Below are positions 57,058 to 64,000 of a stretch of DNA of 64,000 bases, in pieces (position 1 is the stretch's first letter; every line of letters begins with the position of its first letter). The stretch is taken from the NCBI RefSeq assembly GCF_001465595.2, contig NZ_CP013481.2, forward strand, positions 2,914,001-2,978,000, written 5' to 3'. The stretch comes from Pandoraea apista. GTDB taxonomy: Bacteria; Pseudomonadota; Gammaproteobacteria; Burkholderiales; Burkholderiaceae. The notes beneath the pieces were generated by a model, which ran no database searches, was not told the origin of the DNA, and saw only the letters and a list, made by a program, of their open reading frames with translations. The translations under genes and the position numbers were made by a program.

Positions 57058-58437
57058 TTGAAGAACCTTCAACGCAATCTGAGCGCACGGCATATCCGCT
57101 TTCTGGCGCTCGGCTCAGCCATCGGCACCGGGCTGTTCTACGGTTCGGCCTCGGCCATCCAACTCGCCGGTCCGGCGGTGATTCTCGCTTATATCGTGGG
57201 CGGTGCAGCCGTGTACATGGTGATGCGCGCGCTCGGCGAGATGGTGGTGCGTCAGCCGGTATCCGGTTCGTTCGGCCGCTATGCCCGTGACAATCTTGGT
57301 CCGCTGGCCGGGTTCCTCACGGGTTGGACATACATTCTGGAAATGGTGATCGTGTGTCTGGCCGACGTGACGGCATTCGGCATCTATATGGGATTCTGGT
57401 TCCCGGATGTGCCGCAATGGATCTGGGTGCTCGGCGTGGTGATGGTGATCTGCGGCCTGAATCTGTGCAACGTGAAGGTGTACGGCGAGATGGAGTTCTG
57501 GCTGGCGCTGGTGAAGATCGTGGCCATCGTGGCGATGATTGTCGGCGGTGGCGTGATTCTGTTCGCCGGCGTGCAGTTGCATGGCGAACACGCCCCGGCG
57601 GTGAGCAACCTCTGGTCGCATGGCGGCTTCCTGCCCAATGGCTGGGGCGGACTCGTAGCGTCGCTGGCTGTGGTGATGTTTGCGTACGGCGGGATTGAAA
57701 TCATCGGCATTACGGGCGGAGAAGCCAAGAATCCCGAGAAGGTGATTCCGCGCGCCATCAACGCCGTGCCGCTGCGCATTCTTCTGTTCTACGTGCTGAC
57801 GATGTGCGTGCTGATGGCGATCTTCCCGTGGACCGGGATCGGCAGTCAGGGCAGCCCGTTCGTGCAGATTTTCTCTGGACTGGGGATCAAATCGGCAGCG
57901 GCGATCCTCAATCTGATCGTGATCTCGGCCGCTATTTCCGCCATCAACAGTAATATCTTCGGGGCGGGCCGCATGATGTTCGGCATGGCCGAGCATGGTC
58001 AGGCGCCGGCCGCTTTCTCAGCCACGTCGCGCCATGGCGTGCCTTGGGTCACGGTGCTGGTGATGACAGCCGCATTGCTCGGCGGCGTGGTGCTCAACTA
58101 TCTGATTCCGGAAGGCGTGTTCCTGATCATTGCGTCGATCGCGACGTTCGCGACGGTGTGGGTCTGGTTGATGATTCTGCTCTCGCAGGTGGCAATGCGC
58201 CGGCGCCTGTCGCCCGCCGAAGTCGCGGAACTCAAGTTCAAGGTCCCGTTGTGGCCGATCGGGCCGGCACTCGCGATCGCATTCATGCTCTTCGTGATCG
58301 GCGTGCTCGGTTACATGGAAGACACCCGCGTTGCGTTGTATGTCGGCGCCGGCTGGATCGTGTTGATGTCCATCGCTTATCTGTTCGGTGTCAAACCCAA
58401 GGAAGCGCAGGTGCGCGCCCCACTGAGCCTGGAATGA
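57058..58437 (+). CDS. hutT: Histidine permease, APC/AAT family (HutT/ProY-like)
   Basis: A 459-residue permease with 12 hydrophobic helices. It begins [33 protein letters not shown], the AAT-family consensus with the helix-1 break. [24 protein letters not shown] (helix 6-7 loop) follows. The start is the TTG at 57058 with AGGAG 6 nt upstream; the longer reading to 56911 covers an intergenic stretch of 186 bp after hutH. Its place inside the hut operon indicates histidine (or urocanate) uptake; the substrate is inferred from position. Confidence 0.87.
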   Translation: MKNLQRNLSARHIRFLALGSAIGTGLFYGSASAIQLAGPAVILAYIVGGAAVYMVMRALGEMVVRQPVSGSFGRYARDNLGPLAGFLTGWTYILEMVIVCLADVTAFGIYMGFWFPDVPQWIWVLGVVMVICGLNLCNVKVYGEMEFWLALVKIVAIVAMIVGGGVILFAGVQLHGEHAPAVSNLWSHGGFLPNGWGGLVASLAVVMFAYGGIEIIGITGGEAKNPEKVIPRAINAVPLRILLFYVLTMCVLMAIFPWTGIGSQGSPFVQIFSGLGIKSAAAILNLIVISAAISAINSNIFGAGRMMFGMAEHGQAPAAFSATSRHGVPWVTVLVMTAALLGGVVLNYLIPEGVFLIIASIATFATVWVWLMILLSQVAMRRRLSPAEVAELKFKVPLWPIGPALAIAFMLFVIGVLGYMEDTRVALYVGAGWIVLMSIAYLFGVKPKEAQVRAPLSLE

Positions 58438-58444
58438 GCCTCAC

Positions 58445-59662
58445 ATGAAACGTACCTACTGGAAGCACTGCCACGTTGCCACAATGCGCGACGGTCGTTA
58501 TCACGCTATTGAAGATGCGGTGATCGTGACCGCCGGCAACCGGATCGAGTGGGTCGGTCCGCGCAGCGAGCGCCCGGCCCCCGGGGCCGACGAGTGCGTC
58601 GATCTTCAGGGGGCGTGGGTCACGCCCGGTCTGATCGACTGCCACACGCATCTGGTATTTGGCGGCAACCGTAGTCTTGAGTTCGAGCAGCGGCTGCAAG
58701 GCGTGAGCTATGCGGAGATCTCAGCGGCCGGCGGCGGTATCAAGCACACGGTGCGGCACACGCGCGATGCGACGGAAGACGCCCTCTTCGCGTCGGCGCG
58801 CAAACGTTTGCTCGCACTAATGCGCGACGGCGTGACCACGGTGGAGATCAAGTCGGGTTATGGTCTCGATCTGAACAGCGAGCGCAAGATGTTACGGGTG
58901 GCCCGCCGGCTGGGCGAAGCGTTGCCGGTTACGGTGAAGACGACGTGTCTGGCTGCGCATGCGGTGCCCTCGGAGTTCGCAGGCAAGGCCGACGAGTACG
59001 TGAACTACGTGTGCGCCGAGATTCTTCCGAAGCTCGCCGAGGAGCATCTGGTCGACGCAGTGGATGCCTTTTGCGAGACGATTGCGTTCTCACCGGCACA
59101 AGTGATGCGGGTGCTGCTGCGCGCGCAGAAGCTGAAGTTGCCCGTGAAGCTGCATGCGGAGCAACTCTCTCCGCTCGGCGGTTCGAGTCTCGCCGCCGAA
59201 CTGGGCGCCCTGTCGGCCGATCATCTCGAGTACATGACTCCCGAAGACGCCGCCGCAATGGGACGCGCCGGCACGGTGGCAGTGCTGCTGCCCGGCGCCT
59301 TCCACATGTTGCAGGAAACACGACGTCCGCCTGTCGACTTGCTGCGACGCTACGGCGTCGATATTGCAGTGGCGTCCGACCTGAATCCCGGGACTTCGCC
59401 TGCGTTGTCGCTGCGTCTGATGCTCAACATGGCCTGTACGCTTTTCGGCCTCACGCCCGAGGAAGCACTCGCGGGTGTTACGCGAAATGCCGCCAAGGCA
59501 CTCGGCATGCTCGACACGCACGGCACGATCGAAGCGGGCAAAACAGCGGACTTCGTGGCATGGGAGATCGAGCGCCCGGCAGAACTCGCCTATTGGCTTG
59601 GCGGCGATCTGCCGTCGCGCACGGTGCGCAACGGGCAGTGGCGCGATCTCGCCACTGTCTGA
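58445..59662 (+). CDS. hutI: Imidazolonepropionase
   Basis: A 405-residue amidohydrolase opening the ring of imidazolone-5-propionate to formiminoglutamate. Motifs: [16 protein letters not shown] with the metal His pair, [23 protein letters not shown] and the metal Asp in [11 protein letters not shown]. Length fits the family. Starts 7 bp after the permease stop. Confidence 0.95.
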   Translation: MKRTYWKHCHVATMRDGRYHAIEDAVIVTAGNRIEWVGPRSERPAPGADECVDLQGAWVTPGLIDCHTHLVFGGNRSLEFEQRLQGVSYAEISAAGGGIKHTVRHTRDATEDALFASARKRLLALMRDGVTTVEIKSGYGLDLNSERKMLRVARRLGEALPVTVKTTCLAAHAVPSEFAGKADEYVNYVCAEILPKLAEEHLVDAVDAFCETIAFSPAQVMRVLLRAQKLKLPVKLHAEQLSPLGGSSLAAELGALSADHLEYMTPEDAAAMGRAGTVAVLLPGAFHMLQETRRPPVDLLRRYGVDIAVASDLNPGTSPALSLRLMLNMACTLFGLTPEEALAGVTRNAAKALGMLDTHGTIEAGKTADFVAWEIERPAELAYWLGGDLPSRTVRNGQWRDLATV

Positions 59663-59690
59663 GTCTGTCCGACCAAGAGGAAACGCTTCC

Positions 59691-60659
59691 ATGGCAACCC
59701 AACTGGCGCCGATGTCCGGCGATGGCGATATGCCGGTCTGGCAAGGACGCACGGATATCGGCGAGCGCGGCGACACGCGCCGCCTATTCAATGTGGTGCA
59801 AGACATCAAGCCACCTGCGGACGCGGCGCCCAAAGGCACCCCCGTGCTGCTCGGGTTCGCCTGCGATGCGGGCGTCAAACGCAATCAAGGCCGCATTGGC
59901 GCCGCCGACGGGCCGCAGGCGATTCGGCGTGCGCTGGCCAATTTGCCCGCACACGACATTGCGTGTCTGTACGATGCCGGCAACGTTACTTGCGATGGCG
60001 ATGATCTCGAAGCCTCGCAACAAGCACTGGCCAAAGCCGTATGCCGTCAGCTAGACGCCGGGGCACACCCGGTAGTGCTCGGCGGCGGGCACGAAATTGC
60101 CTGGGGCACCTGGCAAGGGCTGCGCGCACATCTCGACGCCAAGGGCGACCGCTCGCGTGTACTGATCCTGAATCTCGACGCGCACTTCGACTTGCGCACA
60201 GCACGTCCCGGCTCATCAGGTACCCCGTTCGATCAGATCGCGCAAGCCTGCGAGTCGACCGGGTTTCCGTTCGATTACACCTGCCTCGGCGTGAGCCGAC
60301 TCAGCAATACGGCATCGCTGTTCGAACGCGCCCGTGAATTGAATGTGACCTACGTCGAAGACACCGACATGCAGGACCGGCATCTGGATGCCCGTCTCGC
60401 TCAAATCGATGCGCTGATCGCAGAGGTCTCACATGTCTATCTGACCATCGATCTCGATGTGTTGCCCGCACCCGTCATGCCCGGAGTCTCCGCCCCCGCC
60501 GCATATGGCGTGCCGTTGCCGGTCGTCGAAGCCATCGTGACTCATGTTCGCCGCTCAGGGAAACTTCGCGTGGCCGATCTCGCCGAGTACAACCCGCACT
60601 TCGACCCACTCGGCACCGGCGCACGCGTCGCCGCTCGACTCGCTTATCGTCTGATTTGA
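59691..60659 (+). CDS. hutG: Formimidoylglutamase
   Basis: A 322-residue arginase-fold Mn2+ enzyme splitting N-formimidoylglutamate to glutamate and formamide. Metal motifs: [19 protein letters not shown], and [14 protein letters not shown]. With no hutF (deiminase) in the locus, the pathway here is the one-step formamide route. ATG at 59691 after AAGAGGAAACGCTTCC. The last gene of the hut operon, followed 100 bp later by the 71-bp hairpin repeat. Confidence 0.93.
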   Translation: MATQLAPMSGDGDMPVWQGRTDIGERGDTRRLFNVVQDIKPPADAAPKGTPVLLGFACDAGVKRNQGRIGAADGPQAIRRALANLPAHDIACLYDAGNVTCDGDDLEASQQALAKAVCRQLDAGAHPVVLGGGHEIAWGTWQGLRAHLDAKGDRSRVLILNLDAHFDLRTARPGSSGTPFDQIAQACESTGFPFDYTCLGVSRLSNTASLFERARELNVTYVEDTDMQDRHLDARLAQIDALIAEVSHVYLTIDLDVLPAPVMPGVSAPAAYGVPLPVVEAIVTHVRRSGKLRVADLAEYNPHFDPLGTGARVAARLAYRLI

Positions 60660-60758
60660 CTTCGATGCTGCCGCGACCGACGCTTCGTCGCGCGGCATCG
60701 TTATCTTTTGCCTATTCTCTACCTCACGCGCTCAACCCGCTCCACACTCCCGCTGTCA

Positions 60759-60829
60759 GACGGACCGGGGCCCCTTTCCACCTCTCAAACATAAACCCAA
60801 CTCGCTGCAGAAAGCGGCCCCGGTCCGTC
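60759..60829 (+). repeat. 71-bp hairpin repeat, copy 2
   Basis: 20-nt arms at 60759-60778 and 60810-60829 pair at 19 of 20 positions around a 31-nt loop. Inverse copy of 19291-19361 (67 of 71 identical after reversal). Read on the + strand, it lies 100 bp after the hutG stop, the same sense-strand placement as copy 1 relative to its upstream gene. A pyrimidine-rich tract follows. Confidence 0.85.
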
Positions 60830-60950
60830 CCTCTCCTCTCCCCCTGTCCTTCCACCGAAACCTCCTCTCCCTTCTTTGTCTATTTTGTGTTTCGACCCCT
60901 GGGATGAATGGCGTGCGGCTCCGCCGCCCCCTGCATGGCATTCTCGCAGC

Positions 60951-60967
60951 CTAATACAAAGTATTAG
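60951..60967. promoter_or_regulatory. Perfect 7+3+7 dyad before the LysR gene
   Basis: CTAATAC-AAA-GTATTAG, 135 bp before the LysR start. It does not have the T-N11-A spacing of a LysR box, so another regulator or a promoter element is possible. Confidence 0.5.
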
Positions 60968-61101
60968 TTTTTCTTAAGTTTGTTTCGTTTTTCCCCCTTC
61001 CCTCTCTACAATCGCCAGAAATTCTTATATCAACTCTTCGCAGCGCCTCAGATAGGCCCTCCCGCCCCCTGATAACCGCCGCCCGGACCGGAGACTCGCC
61101 G

Positions 61102-62064
61102 ATGAAGAAGCGCGCAGACCTCGACGTCAGATCGTTGCGGATCTTCGAAGCCGTCGCCTCCGCAGGCAGCCTTTCTGCCGCCGCCAGCACACTCGGCATC
61201 ACCCAGTCCGCGATCTCTCAAGCCATCGCCCAAATCGAACAAACCGTCGGGACCCGGGTGCTCGATCGCTCGCGCCGCCCCCTCAAACTCACGCCCGCCG
61301 GACTCGCGCTTTCTCGCCACGCCCGTCAGATTGTCGACGACATGGATCGGCTCATCGCTCAAGTCCAAGACGCCGATGTCGCCAGCCGCGCTGCGGTTCG
61401 TGTAGGCATGATCGATTCGTTCGCCGCCACTGTCGGCCCCTCCATCGTCCGCCAAATGTCTGGCAGCACCAGCGAACTGCTGCTCTGGTCGGGCCTCGCC
61501 AACGGCCACGCGCAAGCCCTCCTCGCCCGTCACCTCGATCTCATTGTGACCAGCGACCCCATGAACGACATGGAACGCCTAGTGCGCCGCCCGATCTTCA
61601 CGGAGCCGTTTGTCGTTGTCGTACCCAAGGCTCGCGCAGCCGAACTCGCAAAGGCCGATCTCAGCGAACTGATCCGCACAATGCCGCTGATTCGCTTCTC
61701 CGGACGCTCGCACTTCGGTGCCGTGATTGAACGCCACCTTCGACGCACCGGCCACTCACCTCGCATGCACCTCGAAATCGATACGTCGGACATTGTGATG
61801 TCAATGGTCGCCGCCGATCTCGGCTTCACGATCGCGACCCCGCTATGCCTGTTGCAAGGTCGTGCGTCGCTTTCTGAATTGACCGCACTGCCTCTGCCAG
61901 GCCCAGCGCTGTCGCGCACTATTTATCAGGTCTCGCGCGAAGGCGAGGTGTCCGAGATGGCCTCGCAGTGCTTTCTCGCCGGTCGCATGGCACTCGAACA
62001 GGAGGCGTTTCCGGAACTGCGCCGCATCATGCCCTGGCTCGGCGAACGTCTGTCACTTTGCTAA
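61102..62064 (+). CDS. LysR-family regulator
   Basis: A 320-residue LysR protein. HTH: LDVRSLRIFEAVASAGSLSAAASTLGITQSAISQAIAQIE; effector domain with VRVGMIDSFAATVGPSIVRQM. It is co-directional with and 107 bp upstream of the binding protein/permease genes. It is therefore a likely regulator of that ABC importer, probably responding to its substrate. Confidence 0.87.
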   Translation: MKKRADLDVRSLRIFEAVASAGSLSAAASTLGITQSAISQAIAQIEQTVGTRVLDRSRRPLKLTPAGLALSRHARQIVDDMDRLIAQVQDADVASRAAVRVGMIDSFAATVGPSIVRQMSGSTSELLLWSGLANGHAQALLARHLDLIVTSDPMNDMERLVRRPIFTEPFVVVVPKARAAELAKADLSELIRTMPLIRFSGRSHFGAVIERHLRRTGHSPRMHLEIDTSDIVMSMVAADLGFTIATPLCLLQGRASLSELTALPLPGPALSRTIYQVSREGEVSEMASQCFLAGRMALEQEAFPELRRIMPWLGERLSLC

Positions 62065-62171
62065 TACCCAACGAATTCACGCCACCGCCCCGGGCGCCGG
62101 GCCAGATGGATCTCACCTGAAGCGCGCCCAACGTTCAACGCGAATAACACACTACCTACATGGAGACACGC

Positions 62172-63176
62172 ATGAACCTTTCCCGACGCAAGTTCCTTCA
62201 CACAAGCGCGACCCTTTCCGCCGCAGCCGCCGCCGGCGGTCTGTCTCTGCCGGGGATCGCCCGCGCCGCAGATGCCGTGACGGTGCAATACGGCGGTTCT
62301 GCCTGGCTGGGACACTACCCGGCCTATCTGGCAATGAAGTCCGGCGCTCTGGCAAGCGCAGGTATCGACCAGCAATGGCAGTCGTTCGGCACGTCGTCTG
62401 CGCGCATGAGCGCCGTACTCTCGGGCGGTATCGATATCGCCTGTACGGGCATCGTATCGGCGCTCGCGCTGATGGCTCGCGGCGCCAAGCATTTCTCGAT
62501 TGTGGCGGTGCCGGAGAGCTTCGGCCGCGTGGAAGGTCTGTTCGTGCGCGATGGCGTGAATTCGCTGCAAGACCTCAAGGGCAAGAAGCTGGGGGTAACG
62601 TTCGCGTCGAGTGCGCATCTGCTGGTGCTGGATTTGCTCGGCAACGCCGGTCTGTCGAACGATGTGACGGTGCTCAATGTGCCCGCCCCTGAGTTGCCGG
62701 GCGCAATTCAGTCGGGGCAGATCGACGCCGCCGCCGCCTGGACGCCCCAGTTCAATCGAATCCGCGCCATGTCGGGCATGAAGCTGCTGGCCGACGACAC
62801 GCAGTTCTCGCTCTACAAGAAGTACAACGTGACGCCGGGCCCGGACGTTCTGATCGTGCGCAATGCATGGGCGGAGAAGAATGCGGACGCAGTTCGCAAG
62901 TACCTGAAGGTGTATTTCGATGCCTGTCAGACGCTGCGCGACAAGCCGGACGAAGCGGCACGTACGCTGATCGCACTCACCGGCATGTCGGCACTCGACC
63001 AGATTGAGACGATCAAGGGCGCGGAGTGGTACAGCATCGCCCAGCAAACGCAGTTGATGAAGTCGCCCGGCAGTTATGTCGATGGTCTGCAACGCCTCGC
63101 GGAAATGCTGGTGACGTACAAGCAAATCGACAAGGCACCCGCCGTACGCCAGTGGATCAACACGTCGTATCTGTAA
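62172..63176 (+). CDS. Sulfonate/nitrate/taurine-type ABC substrate-binding protein
   Basis: A 334-residue periplasmic protein with a Tat-type signal (SRRKFLHTSATLSAAAAAGG through IARA). The mature NMT1/SsuA-like fold has VQYGGSAWLGHYPAYLAMKSGALA, MSAVLSGGIDIACTGIVSALALM and LKGKKLGVTFASSAHLL. ATG at 62172 preceded by TGGAG; an earlier in-frame ATG at 62160 is possible. It is followed 70 bp later by its permease gene. Substrate unknown; aromatic or sulfur compounds, nitrate and pyrimidine precursors are typical for the family. Confidence 0.87.
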   Translation: MNLSRRKFLHTSATLSAAAAAGGLSLPGIARAADAVTVQYGGSAWLGHYPAYLAMKSGALASAGIDQQWQSFGTSSARMSAVLSGGIDIACTGIVSALALMARGAKHFSIVAVPESFGRVEGLFVRDGVNSLQDLKGKKLGVTFASSAHLLVLDLLGNAGLSNDVTVLNVPAPELPGAIQSGQIDAAAAWTPQFNRIRAMSGMKLLADDTQFSLYKKYNVTPGPDVLIVRNAWAEKNADAVRKYLKVYFDACQTLRDKPDEAARTLIALTGMSALDQIETIKGAEWYSIAQQTQLMKSPGSYVDGLQRLAEMLVTYKQIDKAPAVRQWINTSYL

Positions 63177-63246
63177 TTCCCGCAGATGGATCAGTGCGCC
63201 GATATCCGTCGGTAGACGTGCCGGCGCACGCTCGAGGAGTCTGATT

Positions 63247-64000
63247 GTGAATCATCGTCAACCGTCCCGCGCCACGTTGCTGGGCGTGGGGTTTGCGTCC
63301 GTGGTCGTGTTCCTGCTCGCCTGGGAAGCGGCCTGCCGCACCGGGATCGTCGATCCCCTGTTCCTGCCGCCACCGTCGGCTGTCGGAGAACGCATCGCGT
63401 CGATGCTGGCCGACGGCTCGCTGCTCTCGAATGTGCTCGCTTCCACGCGCCGCGTGATGACGGGCTTCATCGCCGCAACGGTCGTGGCCATTCCGCTCGG
63501 CATTTTGCTCGGCACGTCGAGCTATGCCCGTGCCGCGTTCGATCCGATTCTGTCGTTCCTGCGTCCGCTGCCGTCGATGAGCTGGATTCCGCTCTCGCTG
63601 CTTTGGTTCGGTATCTCAGAGACGCAGAAGTACAGCATCGTGTTCATGGGCACGTTCGCCCCGGCGCTGGTGTACGTGATCGAAGCCACCCGCAACGTCG
63701 ACCCGCTGCTGATTCGCGCCGCCAAGAATCTCGGCGCGAGCAACGCACAGGTCATGCGCGAGGTCATTCTGCCCGCGAGTCTGCCGCAGATTCTCTCGGG
63801 CATGAAGATCATCCTTGGCCTGTCGTGGACGTGCGTAATCTCGGCCGAACTCGTCGCCGCACGCGAAGGTCTGGGCTTTCTCATCATGAACGGCAAGGAG
63901 TTTTTCCAGACGGAAGTCGTGGTGCTCGGCATGGTGATGATCAGTGTCACTGTGCTGGTGACGGATATCGTTTTTCGCGCCATCGAGCGCAAGGTATTGA
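63247..64000 (+). CDS. ABC importer permease (SsuC/TauC-like), 5' part
   Basis: The first 251 residues of an inner-membrane permease; the frame is still open at the window end, so the gene continues outside. GTG at 63247 has GAGGAG 8 nt upstream. Helices are visible from residue about 10. The EAA-type loop is IRAAKNLGASNAQVMREVILPASLPQILSGMK, and the later GLGFLIMNGKEFFQTEVVVLGM matches the SsuC/TauC class. Partner of the binding protein at 62172; an ATPase gene is expected beyond the window. Confidence 0.9.
   Translation, partial: MNHRQPSRATLLGVGFASVVVFLLAWEAACRTGIVDPLFLPPPSAVGERIASMLADGSLLSNVLASTRRVMTGFIAATVVAIPLGILLGTSSYARAAFDPILSFLRPLPSMSWIPLSLLWFGISETQKYSIVFMGTFAPALVYVIEATRNVDPLLIRAAKNLGASNAQVMREVILPASLPQILSGMKIILGLSWTCVISAELVAAREGLGFLIMNGKEFFQTEVVVLGMVMISVTVLVTDIVFRAIERKVL

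Larger units (their letters stand above)
60660..61101. other. 442-bp intergenic region after hutG
   Basis: No gene seen. Contains copy 2 of the 71-bp hairpin repeat (60759-60829), a perfect 17-bp dyad (60951-60967), and an AT-rich stretch at about 60950-61030 that probably holds the promoter of the LysR gene. Confidence 0.6.

Noticed and set aside
53602..60659. Possible hutF/two-step formimidoylglutamate route
   Set aside because: The last gene has arginase-fold Mn motifs (GGGHE, DAHFD) and there is no deiminase gene, so the one-step formamide route is the simpler reading.

Overview
The window looks like chromosomal DNA from a GC-rich beta-proteobacterium of the Burkholderiaceae. The basis is the high GC and codon bias, the number of LysR and MocR-type regulators, an OmpC-like porin, a one-step (formimidoylglutamase) hut operon, and a dialkylglycine decarboxylase whose length and active-site numbering match the characterised Burkholderia cepacia enzyme. 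Pandoraea or a near relative is my guess at genus, from general gene content only. I see no rRNA, tRNA, insertion sequence, prophage or CRISPR array. Both ends cut through genes: an APC permease at the left and an ABC permease at the right.

Layout. 1-7.2 kb: permease end, short 6-phosphogluconate dehydrogenase, a cytosolic solute-binding-like protein with a class I/II aminotransferase, a divergent MocR regulator, and a diguanylate cyclase. 7.4-12.6 kb: an ABC exporter half-transporter and, just upstream on the same strand, a 1106-residue putatively exported protein. Its C-terminus looks like a nucleic-acid deaminase toxin of the BURPS668_1122 type. 13-19.1 kb: chromate transporter ChrA, penicillin G acylase with a perfect TetR-type palindrome in its promoter, a divergent MerR-P-loop ATPase fusion, and an EpsC-type serine acetyltransferase. 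19.3-22.5 kb: a 71-bp hairpin repeat, a PdxR-like MocR regulator divergent from an AhpD-like protein, and a LysR gene.

22.7-26.2 kb holds a three-gene set (2-hydroxycarboxylate transporter, family III CoA-transferase, CitE-like lyase) that reads as an uptake, activation and cleavage pathway for a malate- or citramalate-like acid, controlled by the divergent LysR. 26.2-31.6 kb: a possibly truncated secreted protein, a MerR/flavin oxidoreductase pair with a 19-bp-spaced promoter, a carboxymuconolactone decarboxylase-like protein, a chemoreceptor and a 42-residue entericidin. 31.7-34 kb: the dgdR/dgdA pair. 34-41.3 kb: secreted esterase, small Cys-rich protein, membrane glycosyltransferase, orphan SsuA-like binding protein, and a small DUF2946-like protein plus TonB receptor behind a 29-bp near-palindrome.

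41.3-46.3 kb: LysR, HAD dehalogenase-like enzyme, D-threonine aldolase-like PLP enzyme, alginate lyase-family protein and another LysR. 46.5-52.4 kb: a complete ABC importer operon (permease, ATPase, binding protein, permease) whose last gene overlaps a LOG/TIGR00725-like gene, then a porin. 52.6-60.7 kb: the hut histidine-degradation locus (hutC, U, H, permease, I, G) with a HutC-like operator before hutU. Downstream lies a second, inverted copy of the 71-bp hairpin repeat, then a LysR gene and the start of a sulfonate/nitrate-type ABC importer.

The strongest leads for something undescribed are the deaminase-tailed large protein beside an exporter, the MerR-ATPase fusion facing penicillin acylase, and the duplicated 71-bp 3'-flank hairpin.
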